Shown: positions 1-13,353, numbered from the stretch's first letter. The stretch is 55,000 nt of DNA from Anaeromyces robustus (GCA_002104895.1 MCFG01000123.1:67501-122500), one strand, 5' to 3'. Notes: generated from the letters alone by a model not told the origin. Program-made: numbers and translations.

Positions 1-1554
1 TTATTATTATTATTATTTTCTTGTGAATTTTGGAATAATGCGTTAAGATTTATTGATTTTAAAATTTGTGAATTGTTATTACTATTGTTATTACTATTAT
101 TATTACTATTATTATTACTATTATTATTACTATTATTATCACTATTATTAATCTTTAGTGAGGAAGAAGATTTTAAAATCTTTGCAATATCAGAGTTAAC
201 TGGTGTATTTGTTTTATTATCCAACTTATTTTTATTAGTAACAGATAATAATAAGGAATTAATAGCTTGATTAGCAATAGAATTACTTGATGATTCTTTT
301 TCCATTTTTTTATTGGTACCAGATTTAGATTTATTTTTAGTTTTTGAAATTGATGAGGCTGATGGTGGAGTAACATTACCTGTTTTAACATTAGTATTAT
401 TTTTATTATTATTCTCTTTTACATTTATATTTAACATAGATAATAAAGCTTGTGAACTTTCTTGGTTAACCATCAAATTCTTGTTATCATTTTTATTAGC
501 TGAAGATGGTGAAGATAATTGAGATTCATTTAATTTTTCTAAAAGTTGCATTGATCCTTTATCAACATGAGAAAGTGATTTTTTATTGATTTTAGCATGT
601 GAACTTTTAGGAGTTTGATTTGGTGATTCTACATTAACTGGGGAGGATGGGTTAGATGACACATTTAACATATTCATTAAAAGAGCACTTAAATTATTAT
701 TACTATCATTAGATATATTAACACTACTTGTACTACTATTACCACTACTTTTTTCTTTATATTGTTTAGTATTTAGCATGTTTGGAATGGATGGAATACC
801 ACTAGAGATTTTACCTGAACTACTCATACTTAATTCTGTGTCATTACTTTGAAGTAATGGTGATTTTATTCTTTGTTTTGGAGTAGAAAGTATATCATTT
901 GTAGAGGCAGAATTCTTATTAAGCATTTCTAATAATGAAACAGAATTTTTACTTAAAGTATTTGGTTGAGATTGTTGTTGTAAAAGTCTTGGTCTATTAT
1001 TATTTGTTAACATATTAAAAAGATCAGCTTTTGATCGTTCAAGACCAGTTAATGTTGACTTACTTTCATTACTCTTCATTCTTGGCGAATGCATTTCAAA
1101 TAATTTAGCCTGTAATTCTTGAGTTGAATTTGATAAATCATTCTTATCTTTATTAATTTTTGGAGTAGAAATATCAAATGATTCATCTTCTTGATTATCT
1201 GATTTAAATAAGCCTAAAATATATTGTTGCTGTTCAACTGAATTCTTACTGGAATATTTCTGATGTTCTTGACTATCATCTGTTACTTCATTTAACAATT
1301 TCAATAACATCTTATTACTTGGTGTAATATCTGGATTTTTAATACTATTCTTATTGGTTTTCTTTTCTTTATCAATAAAAACTGAAGAATGATTATTTGA
1401 TTTTGACATAACTTTTCGATCATTATTATTTCCATCAATTTTATTTTCTTTTCTTTTATAATTTGTTGAATTAGGATTACTCAACATACTTAATATATCT
1501 TTTCCATCTAATTTTTGATTTTCAAAAGATTTTTTATTATCTATAAAAGCATTA

Positions 1555-1605
<51 letters not shown>

Positions 1606-3943
1606 CATTAATTTATAGAGAAATAATAAATATAAATTTTTAATATAAATTATATATATATAAATATTATAAATTATATTAATTTTTAATATATATAAAT
1701 ATATTAATATATTAATTAATAAATTACCGTGAATATTTTTGGAATCATTTGGTCTACTATTTAAAAAGTCAAGTAATTTTTTCTCTAAAGCAACATTTTC
1801 GTCATCAGTTTTTAATTTTGGTGTAGTTTGTGAAGGAAGAATAACATTGTTTGATACTGAATCATCAAATGATAATGATGAATTTGGATAAGCTTGTGGT
1901 AAAACAAAATTCTCTAAAGGAGCATTAACAACTGGATTTGGATTATTATTTGCCACAACATAAGGTGATGTAAGAAGTTCTGGATTAATTCCTGTTTCAT
2001 TATTAACCATATATAATGATGGATTCGGAACAGAAGAAGAAGCAATAGAAATGGGTTGAATAGTTAATGGGGTTGCTAATCCTAAAGTAGGTGAACTAAC
2101 TATTGGTGCAAATTGTGGTGTCATCTGAATAGGAAGTTGTATTTGACTTTGTAAAGTAGAATATTGTGAAGGTATTTGAGCAGGTAATTGAATTGGTGAT
2201 GGGATAATTGTTGATGCTGATGCATTTTGACCATAAGGTAAAGATTGAAATATAGTTGGTGGGGTTTTATAACTCATTTGTTTTGGAGAAGTCATAAAAG
2301 GTGAATTTAAAACATTTATAGATTCATTAATTGAGGTTTGTGAAGGAATAAGTGGTGGTTTTTCAGGTATAATACCTAAAACAGAACGTAAAACAGAAGT
2401 TGCTTCAACGTCTGAAGAATAATTAATTCCTGAATCAAATTTAATATGACCTGTTTGTTTTGGAATAATACCAGTAACACGTTCATAATCAGCATGTCTT
2501 ACACCACTATCAGAAACTGCCCCATCAAATTCACTCATTTCCATATCTGATGATTCTCCTATATGATTACTTCTTTGACTATGTCTAGCTAAAATGTTTT
2601 CTTTCTTCTTTCTCAAATATCTTGCTTTCTTTTCTCTATTAATCCACTGATGAAGTTTTCCTACAAAAGGATAAACTAAATAAAAATTATTTGACTTTGA
2701 AGAACAATTTCTATCTTTCTTATCACTTGGTAAATCTTTAACATAATGCCATTTTATTTTCTAAATAAATTAATATATAATATATAATATATAATAAAAT
2801 ATACATTATTTATTTATTTATTATTATATCTTTTTTTTTTTTTTTATTAATTTTATATTTTTCCTTATACTTCATTTTTTCATATATATATATATAGATA
2901 TATATATATCTACAATATATATAAATTTAAATAATATATATAATAATTAATCTTACACTAATTTCTTTTCTCGTTTGAGGTTCAAAATGAGTATCTTCAG
3001 GAATACCAGTAACAATATATAAACGAATTCTTTGTTCTTTAATAAGTAATTCAATATAATCACCTTCTTTTACAAATTCCGAAATGTCATAACCAGTTTC
3101 TTCCATAACCTATTACAAATATTACGTTTTAGATTATTTTTTATTTTCCTTAATTCTATTTTATTCATTCAAATAAATTTAAAAAATATACATATAAATT
3201 ATATATTATTTATATATAAAAAAAGCTTACTTCTCTAACTGCACAATCAATATCTGGTTCTTCTTTATTAATTTTACCTTTTGGAAAACCCCATCCTGAT
3301 CTTGCTGACCAACCTTTCACTAATAAACACTTTTATTATTTAATAAAATAAATAAATATTCGCTATACAAAAATTATAATATATAATATGTCTATACTTA
3401 CTTTATCCATTTTTTCATTTAATATAATTGCTCCACATACTGGTACTCTGATTTTGTATCTTATAAAATCACTAAAAGCTTTTTCATGTTTATCTGAGTA
3501 CTTTTGAAGTAAAGGACAATGTCTAAAAAGTGTTTTGAAGTTAAAGATAATAAACAATACTTTTATGTATTTATTTATTTATTTATTTATTTATTTTTTA
3601 TTTATTTTCATTCTTATAAAATAATAAAATAATAAAATAATAAAATCAAAAAGGATATATTTTGCAGAAAAATTTTTTAAATTATAATATGGTAAATTAG
3701 AATTTTGTTCTCTTGCAAAATCTTCATAATACCAATAAGCTTGTTCAATTTGAAAGCATATTCTTTCAATGGATGACAATTCTTCTACAGGTACATTAAT
3801 AATAAACCGACTAATATAATATATTATATGATTAAATGAATATATTATATAATATTAATAATAAAAGTGTATCATACATTTTAAAAAAATTACCTTGATA
3901 AATCATCTAATACTTCATTAAATGTTAAATTATTGAATGACAT
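1..3943 (-). CDS. DCP2: mRNA-decapping enzyme subunit 2 (Dcp2), 3' end beyond window
   Basis: Nudix hydrolase that removes the m7GDP cap of mRNA in the 5'-3' decay pathway; partner of Dcp1, Edc3 and Pat1 in cytoplasmic P-bodies. Exons (minus strand): 3943-3894, 3810-3659, 3529-3402, 3329-3231, 3109-2957, 2760-1728 and 1540 to the window edge; reading phase holds at every junction. The N-terminal regulatory domain starts [19 protein letters not shown] and contains [17 protein letters not shown], very close to fission yeast Dcp2. The Nudix box (about residues 128-150) is complete: G-x5-E-x7-RE-V-x-EE-x-G, with both catalytic glutamates. Box B (WHYVKDLP, then [15 protein letters not shown]) follows. 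From about residue 240 to at least 1050 the protein is a disordered Ser/Asn-rich tail holding repeated leucine motifs (LLDFLN, ILSMLS, LLKLLN, LFNMLT, LLEMLN). The intron after exon 2 has no GT-AG solution and is read as AT-AC. Stop codon not seen. Confidence 0.95.
1557..1602 (+). repeat. A46 homopolymer inside the last seen DCP2 intron
   Basis: An uninterrupted run of 46 A on the plus strand, which is T46 in the DCP2 transcript. It ends about 15 nt upstream of the 3' splice site (AG at 1542-1541), so it acts as, or has grown from, the polypyrimidine tract. It is not coding. Confidence 0.9.
3530..3658 (-). other. U12-type AT-AC intron in DCP2
   Basis: 129-nt intron between the Dcp2 exons ending ...NFSAK and starting FRHCPLL. 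The donor reads ATATCCTTTTTG, an exact match to the classical minor-spliceosome 5' site ATATCCTTT. Near the 3' end lies ATCTTTAACT, matching 8 of 10 positions of the U12 branch consensus TTCCTTAACT; the branch adenosine is about 11 nt before the terminal AC. Joining at these sites restores NFSAK-FFRHCPLL, aligned without gap to fission yeast FSAKLFAHCPLL. No GT donor lies near the exon end. The call rests on consensus matching; splicing itself is not observed. Confidence 0.8.
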
Positions 3944-4908
3944 TTTTATTTTATATTCTATATATTATAATAATATAAATAGCTTTTTAAATTTTTTTAT
4001 CAGCATTTATTGTTAAAAAATATATTTAATACATGGTTTAAAAAAACAAAACAAAGACTTACTTTTCTTTTCTATAAGAAATAAAAAATTAAATTGAAAA
4101 AAATATTTACGAAGTTATTTATTTACGTTTTTAATAAATTATTATTATGATATGCTTGTTATAAATGAAATGAAATTATTTTTATTTATTTATTCTATAA
4201 CTTTTTTTTTATTAAGTCTTTTATAATTTTATTATGATTTGTTGCCATTAATTACTACAATTATTAGCTAAATTATGCTTTTGTTTATATTATTTAATAT
4301 TTTAATTATATATAATGTTATTTCTATAATTAAAATCTATAAATAATATAATTATAAAAAGTATTATACTTTCTTCATATATTATTTCAAATGGCAATTT
4401 TCATAATAATTATATTTTTGTAATTTATAAATTTAAAGGAAATAAAATAATATTAATTTATACTATTATTTTACTATTTATACTACTTATATATTTATAT
4501 TTCCTTTCAATTTATGTTTATTACTTCAAATTTATTAAAATTAATTAAAAAATATGGATAATTATGTTTTATACAAAAAATATTCAATTTTTATCTAGAT
4601 GAATATATTATACAATATTATTGAGGTAAATATTAATACAATCAAATAAAAAAAATATAAATAATTTAATAATAATTATTATTTTTTGCTATTTTTTTAG
4701 TTTTTATTTTTTTTTTTTTTATTTTTTATATTTTTTAATTTTTATTTTTATTTTTTTTTTTTATTATTTTTAAAAATAATTAGATTTAATTTATATTATT
4801 TTATTTTAAAAGTAAGGAAAATTATATAGAATTAATGATATATCATTTTATATTAATCATTTAATTTGAAAACTTTTTCATTGATCTATATTTTTGAATT
4901 ATAAAAAT

Positions 4909-5025
<117 letters not shown>

Positions 5026-5369
5026 ATAATGAATAAAATTTTAAATAAGATTAGAATATATTTAAAAATAGAATTGTAAAGTTTAATTATAAAAGAAATT
5101 TTAAAGATATTATTTTCGATAAAATAAAAAAAATTCTCATTTATAAAAAAAAGGAAAATAACTAACTCAACACAAATTTTTACAAAATATTATTTATATA
5201 AACCGTTTGAAAGAATATATAAAAATATAAAAATATAAAAATAAAAAAAAAAATAATATTTATATACATACAAATATCTCATTTTTTTTATATAATATTT
5301 TTTAATAATATTTTTTAAATTTTTTTTATATAAAATATCATTAGATATTTAACATTACATATAATACAA

Positions 5370-5412
5370 ATATGAATAACATTTGCTATTAAAAAATAGA
5401 TGTTATTCATAT
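5370..5412. repeat. Inverted repeat, 13-bp arms
   Basis: The arms atatgaataacat (5370-5382) and atgttattcatat (5400-5412) are perfectly complementary around a 17-base spacer. This would form a hairpin in single-stranded DNA or RNA. No flanking gene explains it. Confidence 0.6.
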
Positions 5413-6002
5413 GAAAGAATTTTTTTGTTCAATTTCATTAATATCATATGCAGTATTATTGTAAAAGTTAATTGATATCACAGAAAAGAATTTACACAAT
5501 AAAATTATTTATTAGTTCATAAAGAAATATTACATAATTATAGAAAAGCTTTTTAAAATATTTTTTCTTTCTTTTTTTTTTAATTTATTATGTAAAATTT
5601 TATTATTGTCTGTTAATTTTTGTCAAACTAAATATTAATGTAATGTTAATAAAAAAAAAAAAGCATTAATAGATTACGTTATTAATTTATATTTAAAAAA
5701 AAAATAAAATATATATTTTACTTATTGAATAAAAAAATAAAAAAAAATCTAGTAAATCTATTTAATAATAAAAATAATTATAAAAAAATAACAATAATGT
5801 TAAGTATCAATTATTCAATTTGATAATATTAATTTAAATATTCAGTTATTATATAATATTAATGAACAATTAACCTTTATAACTGAAATATTAAATAATA
5901 TAAATATTTCATCTAAAAAAAAAAGAGATAAAGATAATATAAAAAAAACTGTTTAATAAAGTAGAAGCAATAAAAAAAAAATTCAAAATAAAACATAAAT
6001 CT

Positions 6003-6048
6003 AATTCTATTCTTTTTAAAATATATATATTTTAAAAAGAATAGAATT
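6003..6048. repeat. Perfect 46-bp palindrome
   Basis: Two 23-bp arms, 6003-6025 and 6026-6048, are exact reverse complements with no spacer; each arm contains attctattcttttt. Perfect spacer-less palindromes of this length are uncommon even in A/T-only sequence because the arms here include C and G bases in matching places. Confidence 0.8.
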
Positions 6049-6613
6049 CAATAAGTAAAATATATTTTATTTATCGAATGTAAAAATAAAGCATATATTT
6101 AATAAAACATATTATTTTATTTTTGTTTTTAACTCTATTACATTCAATAATTTAAATTATTGACTTTAAGTTCATTATTATATTTTATATAATAATAGCA
6201 ACTGGGATTTTCTATAAAAAAAAAAAAAAAAAAGAACTTTAAGAGTTTTCTTTTTATTTTATATTTCTTTTGATTATTTACCAATATTTATAATTGTATT
6301 TAAAATTATAAACAAAATTTATTAATAAATAAAATTTATATCTATTAATTTTTAAAGTTTCATGTTTATTATTATTATTATTATTATTATTTATTATTTA
6401 TTATTATTAATATTATAGTTTATAACTTTATTATAATAAATAATTAATATTATAATTATTATTAATTTACAAAAAATTATTATATTAATAATTATTATTA
6501 ATAATTATTATCATTTAATTAGTTTTTAATAATTGTTATTAATACTAATTTTTTGTTTTTTTTTATATATTGATTTATTTATTATTTTATTATCTGTTAA
6601 TATTTTATTACAT

Positions 6614-6644
<31 letters not shown>

Positions 6645-7116
6645 TCTATTATATAATTATTTATTTATTTATTATGCATATATTTATTTATTTGTTTATT
6701 TATTTTATTTATTTATTTATATGTGGTTATTATTCTTAAACAGTGTGTATATAAGGAATATAAAACATTTACAATTTGTGGTTATGAATTAATAATAAAT
6801 GGAATAAAGAAAGAAATATATTAAAAGATTAATTCAAATAAATGAATTAATAAATAAATAAATAAATATATAATAAATATATAAATAATATATATTTATG
6901 TCATTGAAAAAAAATATAAAAATTTTTTTTCTTGTAATTTAATATATATTTGTCCTACTGAAAAAAGTTTAATATATTAAAATTATTCTTTTTTGTGTAA
7001 TGTTAAATGATTTAGTTTATGTGACCAAACATGACCTTATGTCATTGTGATTAATTAATTAATTAATTAATAAAAATGTTATTAATTAATTAATTAAAAA
7101 ATTCTCTATATTTTTT

Positions 7117-7120
<4 letters not shown>

Positions 7121-7154
<34 letters not shown>

Positions 7155-7191
7155 ATAATAATAATAATAATTATAATTATAATAATATAAT

Positions 7192-7251
<60 letters not shown>

Positions 7252-7270
7252 TATAATAATAATAATAATA
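7121..7270 (+). repeat. (AAT)n microsatellite, interrupted
   Basis: A run of AAT/TAA triplets with a few interruptions by aaataaat and attataattat. Not coding. Confidence 0.85.
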
Positions 7271-9079
7271 TTTTAAACAATTTTAAAAATAAAAATTGCC
7301 TATATAGATTATTTAGAAACTTTTTAAACTTTGTTTTTTTTTCTTTAGCCATAATATTATGTTATTGATTTTTAATTAATAATTATAAGCAAACTAGTAT
7401 TTTTAAAAAGAATTCTTTCAATTAATTATAATATAAAAAAGAAATAAATAAATTGCATATATAGAAATCAAAAAACTTAATTGATTTATTTAAATAAAAA
7501 AGATTCTATGATTCTTATGAATAAAGAAAATTTTTGGAATATAAATATTTTCTATTAATTTTTAAAAAAAAAAAACTAAAAATTCATTCATAAATAACGT
7601 ATTGAATGTGGCTTTTTGAAATATATTATAATATTGTACATTGATAATAATTTTTAGGAAATTTCTTAAAATATTATAAGCTTAATTTAAAGGATATTAT
7701 AATATATAGCATAATATATTACAAAAAATAAAAATTATAATAAAATAAATATAATAAAATATAATAAAATTAATTTGAAAATTTTTATTTTAATTACTAA
7801 TTTTATTTTATAATTTTTATGCTTAGAAAAATATTTTTGAAATTGTTATACAATAGAAAAAAAAGTAAAACAATTTATAAAATACATATATTATAATATA
7901 TTATAATATATTAATTACTTTATTTAGTAATAATTATTTATTCCTTGGTTATACAAAAAAAAAAAGAATAATATAATAAATTAAATTTTTAAAATAAATA
8001 ATAATCTAATATATATAATATACTATGTAATATATAAAAATATTATACAACCAATAAAACTATGATATTTTATATTATTTTAATATAAGAAATGGAATAA
8101 AATACATTTGTATTATTTTATATTGACTAATATAAATAAATATTATAGTAATATTTATAATATATTATATACATATATAAAATCATTATATATAATATTA
8201 TACTATATAATTTATATATATTGTATAATATATTTTATTTTATTTTTTTTTATTATTTTTAGGATAAAATAATAAATGATTAGTAAATAAATAAATAAAT
8301 AAATAGATAAATAAAAAAATAAAGAAATAAATAAATAAAATATAGATAAACAAATAAATAATAAGGTGAAATAAAAATAAGAATAAAAATAGAGAAAATA
8401 GTAGAAAATAATCGTTGAAAGATAAATTTTTTTTTCTTCTTTAAAAGAATAGAAAAATAAATAAAAAATTTTAGAAAGAAAAAGCAACTAAAAAAAAAAA
8501 AAAAAAAAAAAAAAAAAGAAGAGATATAAAACTTAGTGTTATTATTATAAAATAATATAGGATTTATATATTTTCTTTTCTTTTCTTTTTTATTTTTCTT
8601 TTTCTTATTAAAGAAAAAAGAAATTAAAACGTTTAAAAGTTAAAGAAAAAGATAAAGAAAAGTATACAAATAGTACAAATATACACAAATAAAAACTATA
8701 TTATTTTTGATTATAAATATAATCTTACTTTATTAATATAATTTTGTAGAACCTACTATAATCAATAATTTATTGAATTAAAATTATATTATTTTTAATA
8801 ATTTAAAATTTATTATTTTTTCTCAATATAATAAAATCAAAAATTTAAAATATAATTTTTTTTTAAAGGTATTATATATATTATTAAAAAAAATAGTAAA
8901 TTTTAATTTTTAAAAAAATAGTTTATTATTTTACTGTATATTAGATAAAAAGAAATAAAAAGAGGTAAAAAGAAATAAATATACTCATTAATTAATATTT
9001 TTAAATTTATATAATTAAATTTAGATTTCTAATCTGTTTGTTTTTATATATTATAATAATAAAAGGATAGTAAAACAAA

Positions 9080-11477
9080 ATGAGTAAATTCACAAAATCT
9101 TTAACTATTTTTATGCTAGTTTTTCTTTTACTAGTACAAAATGTTATATGTTTTGATTTTCAATCTCAAGTAAATAATGCTACCCAAGCAGCTGAAAATA
9201 AAGTAAATCAATCAATTGACGAAAAAATAGAAGAAGGAACTAATAAAATAAAGCAATCATTTACTGATATGGTTAAAGAAACATGGATGAAAAGTAAATA
9301 TTAAAATTATTATAAAATTATTTATTTCATATAGAAATATTAAAATTTTAAGTATATTGATATTAATATATTAATTACTAATCTTTAAATAAATAATATA
9401 TAATAAAATAGTTAAATATTACGTATTTGCAGCTCTTGGTGTTATTGCGTTAATTTTTGTATGTTCAGTTTTCTGTTGCTTCAAGAGTATGTTTGATTGT
9501 ATTAAATGTTGCTGCTGTTGTTGTTGTAGTGGAAGTTCAAGTTCTGATTCAAAACCAAAGCCAAAAACTTCTTCTTCTAATTATACTAGTAGTAATAATA
9601 ATTATTCTAGTAGTAATAATAATTATTCTAGTAGTAATAATAAAACATCCAGTAGTTCCAATAAGAAAAATAAAGCTGATGATTATAGAACAAAACAAAT
9701 GAATGCAACTCCACCAATGACAAAACCATATCAACCACCAGAAGTACAAAAAATTCATGTTCCAGTAACTGTTACTGTTTATGAACAAGTTCCAGCTCCA
9801 GCTCCAGCTCCAGTAGCTTCCCCTAAATATAACATTGGTACAGCAACACCTATAGTAACTACTACTGCACCAGCTTATGAAGATTATAATCAAGGATATG
9901 ATAATCAAGGTTATAATAATAATCAAGGATATGATAATCAAGGTTATAATAATAACCAAGGTTATAATAATAACCAAGGATACAATAATAACCAAGGATA
10001 TAATAATAACCAAGGATATAATAATAACCAAGGATATAATAATAACCAAGGTTATAATAATAACCAAGGATATAATAATCAAGGTTATAATGATAATCAA
10101 GGATATAATAATCAAGGTTATAATAATCAAGGCTATGCTAATAACAATCAAGGATATGTTAACAATAATCAAGGATATAATAATCAAGGATATGTTAATA
10201 ATAATCAAGGATATGTTAATAATAACCAAGGATACGTTAATAATAACCAAGGTTATGGAAATCCAGGATACGATAATCAAGGTTATATTAATAATAATCA
10301 AGGATACGTTAATCAAGGTTATGACAATAATCAAGGTTATGACAATAATCAAGGTTACGTTAATAATAATCAAGGTTATGTTAATCAAGGATTTGATAAT
10401 CAAGGTTATGGTAATAATAATCAAGGTTATGTTAATAATAATCAATATGGTAACCAAGGTTATAATAATCAATTACTTACCACTAATTATATCACTGGAA
10501 ATATTCTCACTTCAAATAAACCAGAAGTTCTTGCTGATGACAGTAGAATAGATGTTTTAACAAAATCTCCATCTAATTTCTATTCAGATCATCTTTATGA
10601 TAAGAGTTTATCAAAAATTGCTCTTGCAGAACAAGCTGACTATAGAAGAAAAAAATTGGAAGAAAAGAAACCAAGTTATATGATTAAAGAAGAAAAAGAT
10701 GAATCAGTATTTATGAATGATAAAACTATTAATAAGGTAAATGATAGTTTTGAAGAAATTGAAGAACCTGAAGATGAAGAAAAAGATAAAAAAGATAGAA
10801 AAGATAGAAGAGACAGAAGAGATGATGATTACTCAGATGAAGAATCTAGAAGTAGAAGTAGAAGTAGAGATAGTAGAGATAGTTATGATGAAGATGACGC
10901 CAGAAGAAGATATAATGATGAAGATAGAGAAAATACTGTAAGAGAAGGTGACCAAAGAAGAAGAAGATATGATGAAGAAGATAGAGAAAATACTGTAAGA
11001 GAAGGTGACCAAAGAAGAAGAAGATATGATGAAGAAGATAGAGAAAATACTGTAAGAGAAGGTGACCAAAGAAGAAGAAGATATGATGAAGAAGATAGAG
11101 AAAATACTGTTAGAGAAGGTGATCAAAGAAGATATAATAGAACTGGTAGTAGAAGAGATGATAATAGTAGTGAAAGATCTGATTCAATTCGTAATAGAAG
11201 ATATGATAACGAACCAGGATCACCAAGAAGATATCGTAATAGAAGAGATAGTGATTCTTTAGTATCACCTAGAGATCGTAGTGACAATGAAAGTAATGAA
11301 CCAATGTCACCAAGAAATCGTTCAAGATATAGTAGATTAAGAAGAGATAGTAAAAACAGTATTGAAAGTAATAATGAACGCAGAAAACGTAATGAACAAA
11401 TATCATCTCCATTAACAAAACCATATAGAGGAAGTCCAGTTCCAAAGGATGACGATATTGATTATTACTATTCTTGA
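9080..11477 (+). CDS. Secreted single-pass membrane protein with QGY and RRRYDEEDRENTVREGDQ repeats; not recognised
   Basis: Two exons, 9080-9293 and 9433-11477, 752 residues. The donor GTAAAT and acceptor TTTGCAG join as ...TWMK-TLGVIAL. Visible parts: signal peptide (1-25, hydrophobic core LTIFMLVFLLLVQNVICF); a short amphipathic, probably coiled-coil ectodomain (about 26-70); a transmembrane helix (about 73-90, LGVIALIFVCSVFCCF); a juxtamembrane cysteine cluster (FDCIKCCCCCCC), a likely palmitoylation site; a Ser/Asn linker; an Asn/Gln/Gly/Tyr array of some 35 QGY units (about 224-416) of prion-like composition; a charged Arg/Asp/Glu region with four nearly identical 19-residue repeats (about 570-640); and an SP/RS-rich tail ending DDDIDYYYS. 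The intron separates the ectodomain from the membrane and cytoplasmic part. By inference it is a type I membrane protein with a long low-complexity cytoplasmic tail. No catalytic domain is visible and I name no function. Confidence 0.85.
9889..10466 (+). repeat. Coding tandem array of (N)NQGY units
   Basis: Degenerate tandem repeats of 12-18 bp (for example aataataaccaaggatat) encode about 35 N(N)QGY units of the membrane protein. Runs of identical copies in the first half indicate recent slippage or unequal exchange, while all changes keep the frame. Confidence 0.9.
10912..11136 (+). repeat. Coding 57-bp tandem repeat, four copies
   Basis: Four near-identical 57-bp units encode the 19-residue block containing RRYDEEDRENTVREGDQ. 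The first and last are partly diverged and the middle two are almost identical, suggesting recent in-frame duplication. Confidence 0.85.
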
Positions 11478-12431
11478 ATAAATAAATAAATAAATCTAAA
11501 TAATAATAATAATAATAATAATAACTATTTTAAAATCAAATTAAAATTTAAGATTAATAAAAAAAAAAAAAATTAATAATAATTAAAATTTAGAATAAAT
11601 AAATATATATATTTATATATATATATATAAACTAAAATAAAAAACTTAAAGGATAATAATTTATAAATTATAATCAAGATTTTAATTAATTATATAATAA
11701 AATAAAATTTGTATTTAAATATTATATATTAATAAATAGGTAATATAATTATTTTATTATACAACATTTTATTATTATTTTATTAAATTTATTTTTTTAT
11801 TAAAAAAAAAACAAAACAAAACGAAAAGCAAAACCTTAAAAAAAAACACACACACAAAAAAAAAGATAATTTGTAAAACATATATTTAACGTAATTAACA
11901 TCAGCATTAAAAACAAGCATAAAATTTAAATATTATATATATATATTAATAAATAAATAAAATAAATAAAAAATAAATAAAAAATAAAAAAATAAAAATA
12001 AAAAATAAAAATAAAATAAAAAAAAAAAAAAAAAAAAGTTTAATATGTGAATCTATTTATTATTTTTAAAAAAGTAATATTATATTTAAATAATTAAAAG
12101 TAAAAGTTGGAGTAAAAAAGTAAAAAAAAAATGAAATAGGTAAAAAGAAAAAAAAAGAATAGTAATAAATAAAATAAAATAAAATAAAATAAAAAATAAA
12201 AACAATAAATAAAATATATAGATATAATATAATATATAATATATAAATATAATATATAAATATAATATAATAATAATTTATAAGCTTATAAGATTAATAG
12301 TATGATTTATATATATATATTATTTATTTAAATAATATATTATAAAAATAATAATAATAATATATAGATTTTACCCCTATCTTTTTTTTTATTTATATTT
12401 TATATATTATATATATATAAATATATAAAAC

Positions 12432-12848
12432 CTGAGTGTAGCATTTCGGCAATGTACATGAAATTTTTTGCATTGACAGGTCCTTTACGCCACATTTCAT
12501 ATTGTAAATTTATATAAATATTTTTAACGCCACATTTATATAAAAAATTTTTAAGAGAGTTTATATACTAGTACTTGTATATTAAAATTATAAATATAAA
12601 TTTTAAATTTCACTTAATATTTTATTTATTTCATAAGTTAAATAAAAAAAAAAAAGAAATATTAATAAAAAGAAGATACCACTAATAAATTAGTTTCATA
12701 AATCAATAATAAATAAAATATTGATTTTAATAATATAATAAATTTTTTATTAATTTAATTTATAAGCCACAATATAATACATTTAAATAATACGTTATTT
12801 TAATGCGCGATACATTTACGAAATACATTGCCGAAATGCACACTTCCC
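12432..12848 (+). mobile_element. hAT-like MITE, copy 1 (417 bp)
   Basis: Non-autonomous element with terminal inverted repeats CTGAGTGTAGCATTTCGG (left) and, read inward, GGGAAGTGTGCATTTCGG (right); the matching block continues as CAATGTA. It is flanked by a direct duplication atataaaac (12423-12431 and 12849-12857), eight or nine bases long. An 8-bp duplication fits the hAT superfamily; 9 bp would fit Mutator-like elements. There is no coding capacity. Its GC-bearing ends stand out from the surrounding A/T. A closely similar copy in the opposite orientation lies at 26692-27376. Confidence 0.85.
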
Positions 12849-12896
12849 ATATAAAACAATTATTATAATTATGAATATTTTATTACCATAAAAAAA

Positions 12897-12931
<35 letters not shown>

Positions 12932-13305
12932 AAAAAAAATATTTGTTAATGAATTGAAAATTAAAGATTATTAAAGATTAATCAATATATATATAATAAT
13001 AATAATATAATAGAAATGATATAAAATTTAAAAAAAAAAAAAACTTTTTTTTTATATATATGTTATTATGATACTTTTTTTTTTTTATTATAATTTTATT
13101 TTGCTTTAAATATTTACTAATTATATTTTTTATTATTTTATATTATTATTATTTTTATTATTCTATTACTTTTATTATTATTATTATTATATTTTATTTT
13201 TAATTTTTATATATTATTTTTTTTTTTTTTTTAATTTTTATATTTTAATTTTTTTTATTATATTATAATATTTATAATTTTTTTCATTTTCTTTATTATT
13301 TTTAA

Positions 13306-13308
<3 letters not shown>

Positions 13309-13352
<44 letters not shown>

Positions 13353-13353
13353 T

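Noticed and set aside
7687-7697. Minus-strand ATATCCTTT, matching the U12 donor
   Set aside because: It lies in a gene-free spacer with no exon next to it; a chance match in A/T-rich sequence.
9549-10472. Ile/Thr-rich open frames on the minus strand and in the second plus frame across the QGY array
   Set aside because: They are by-products of the repeat; only the QGY frame connects to the signal-peptide exon and extends beyond the repeat.
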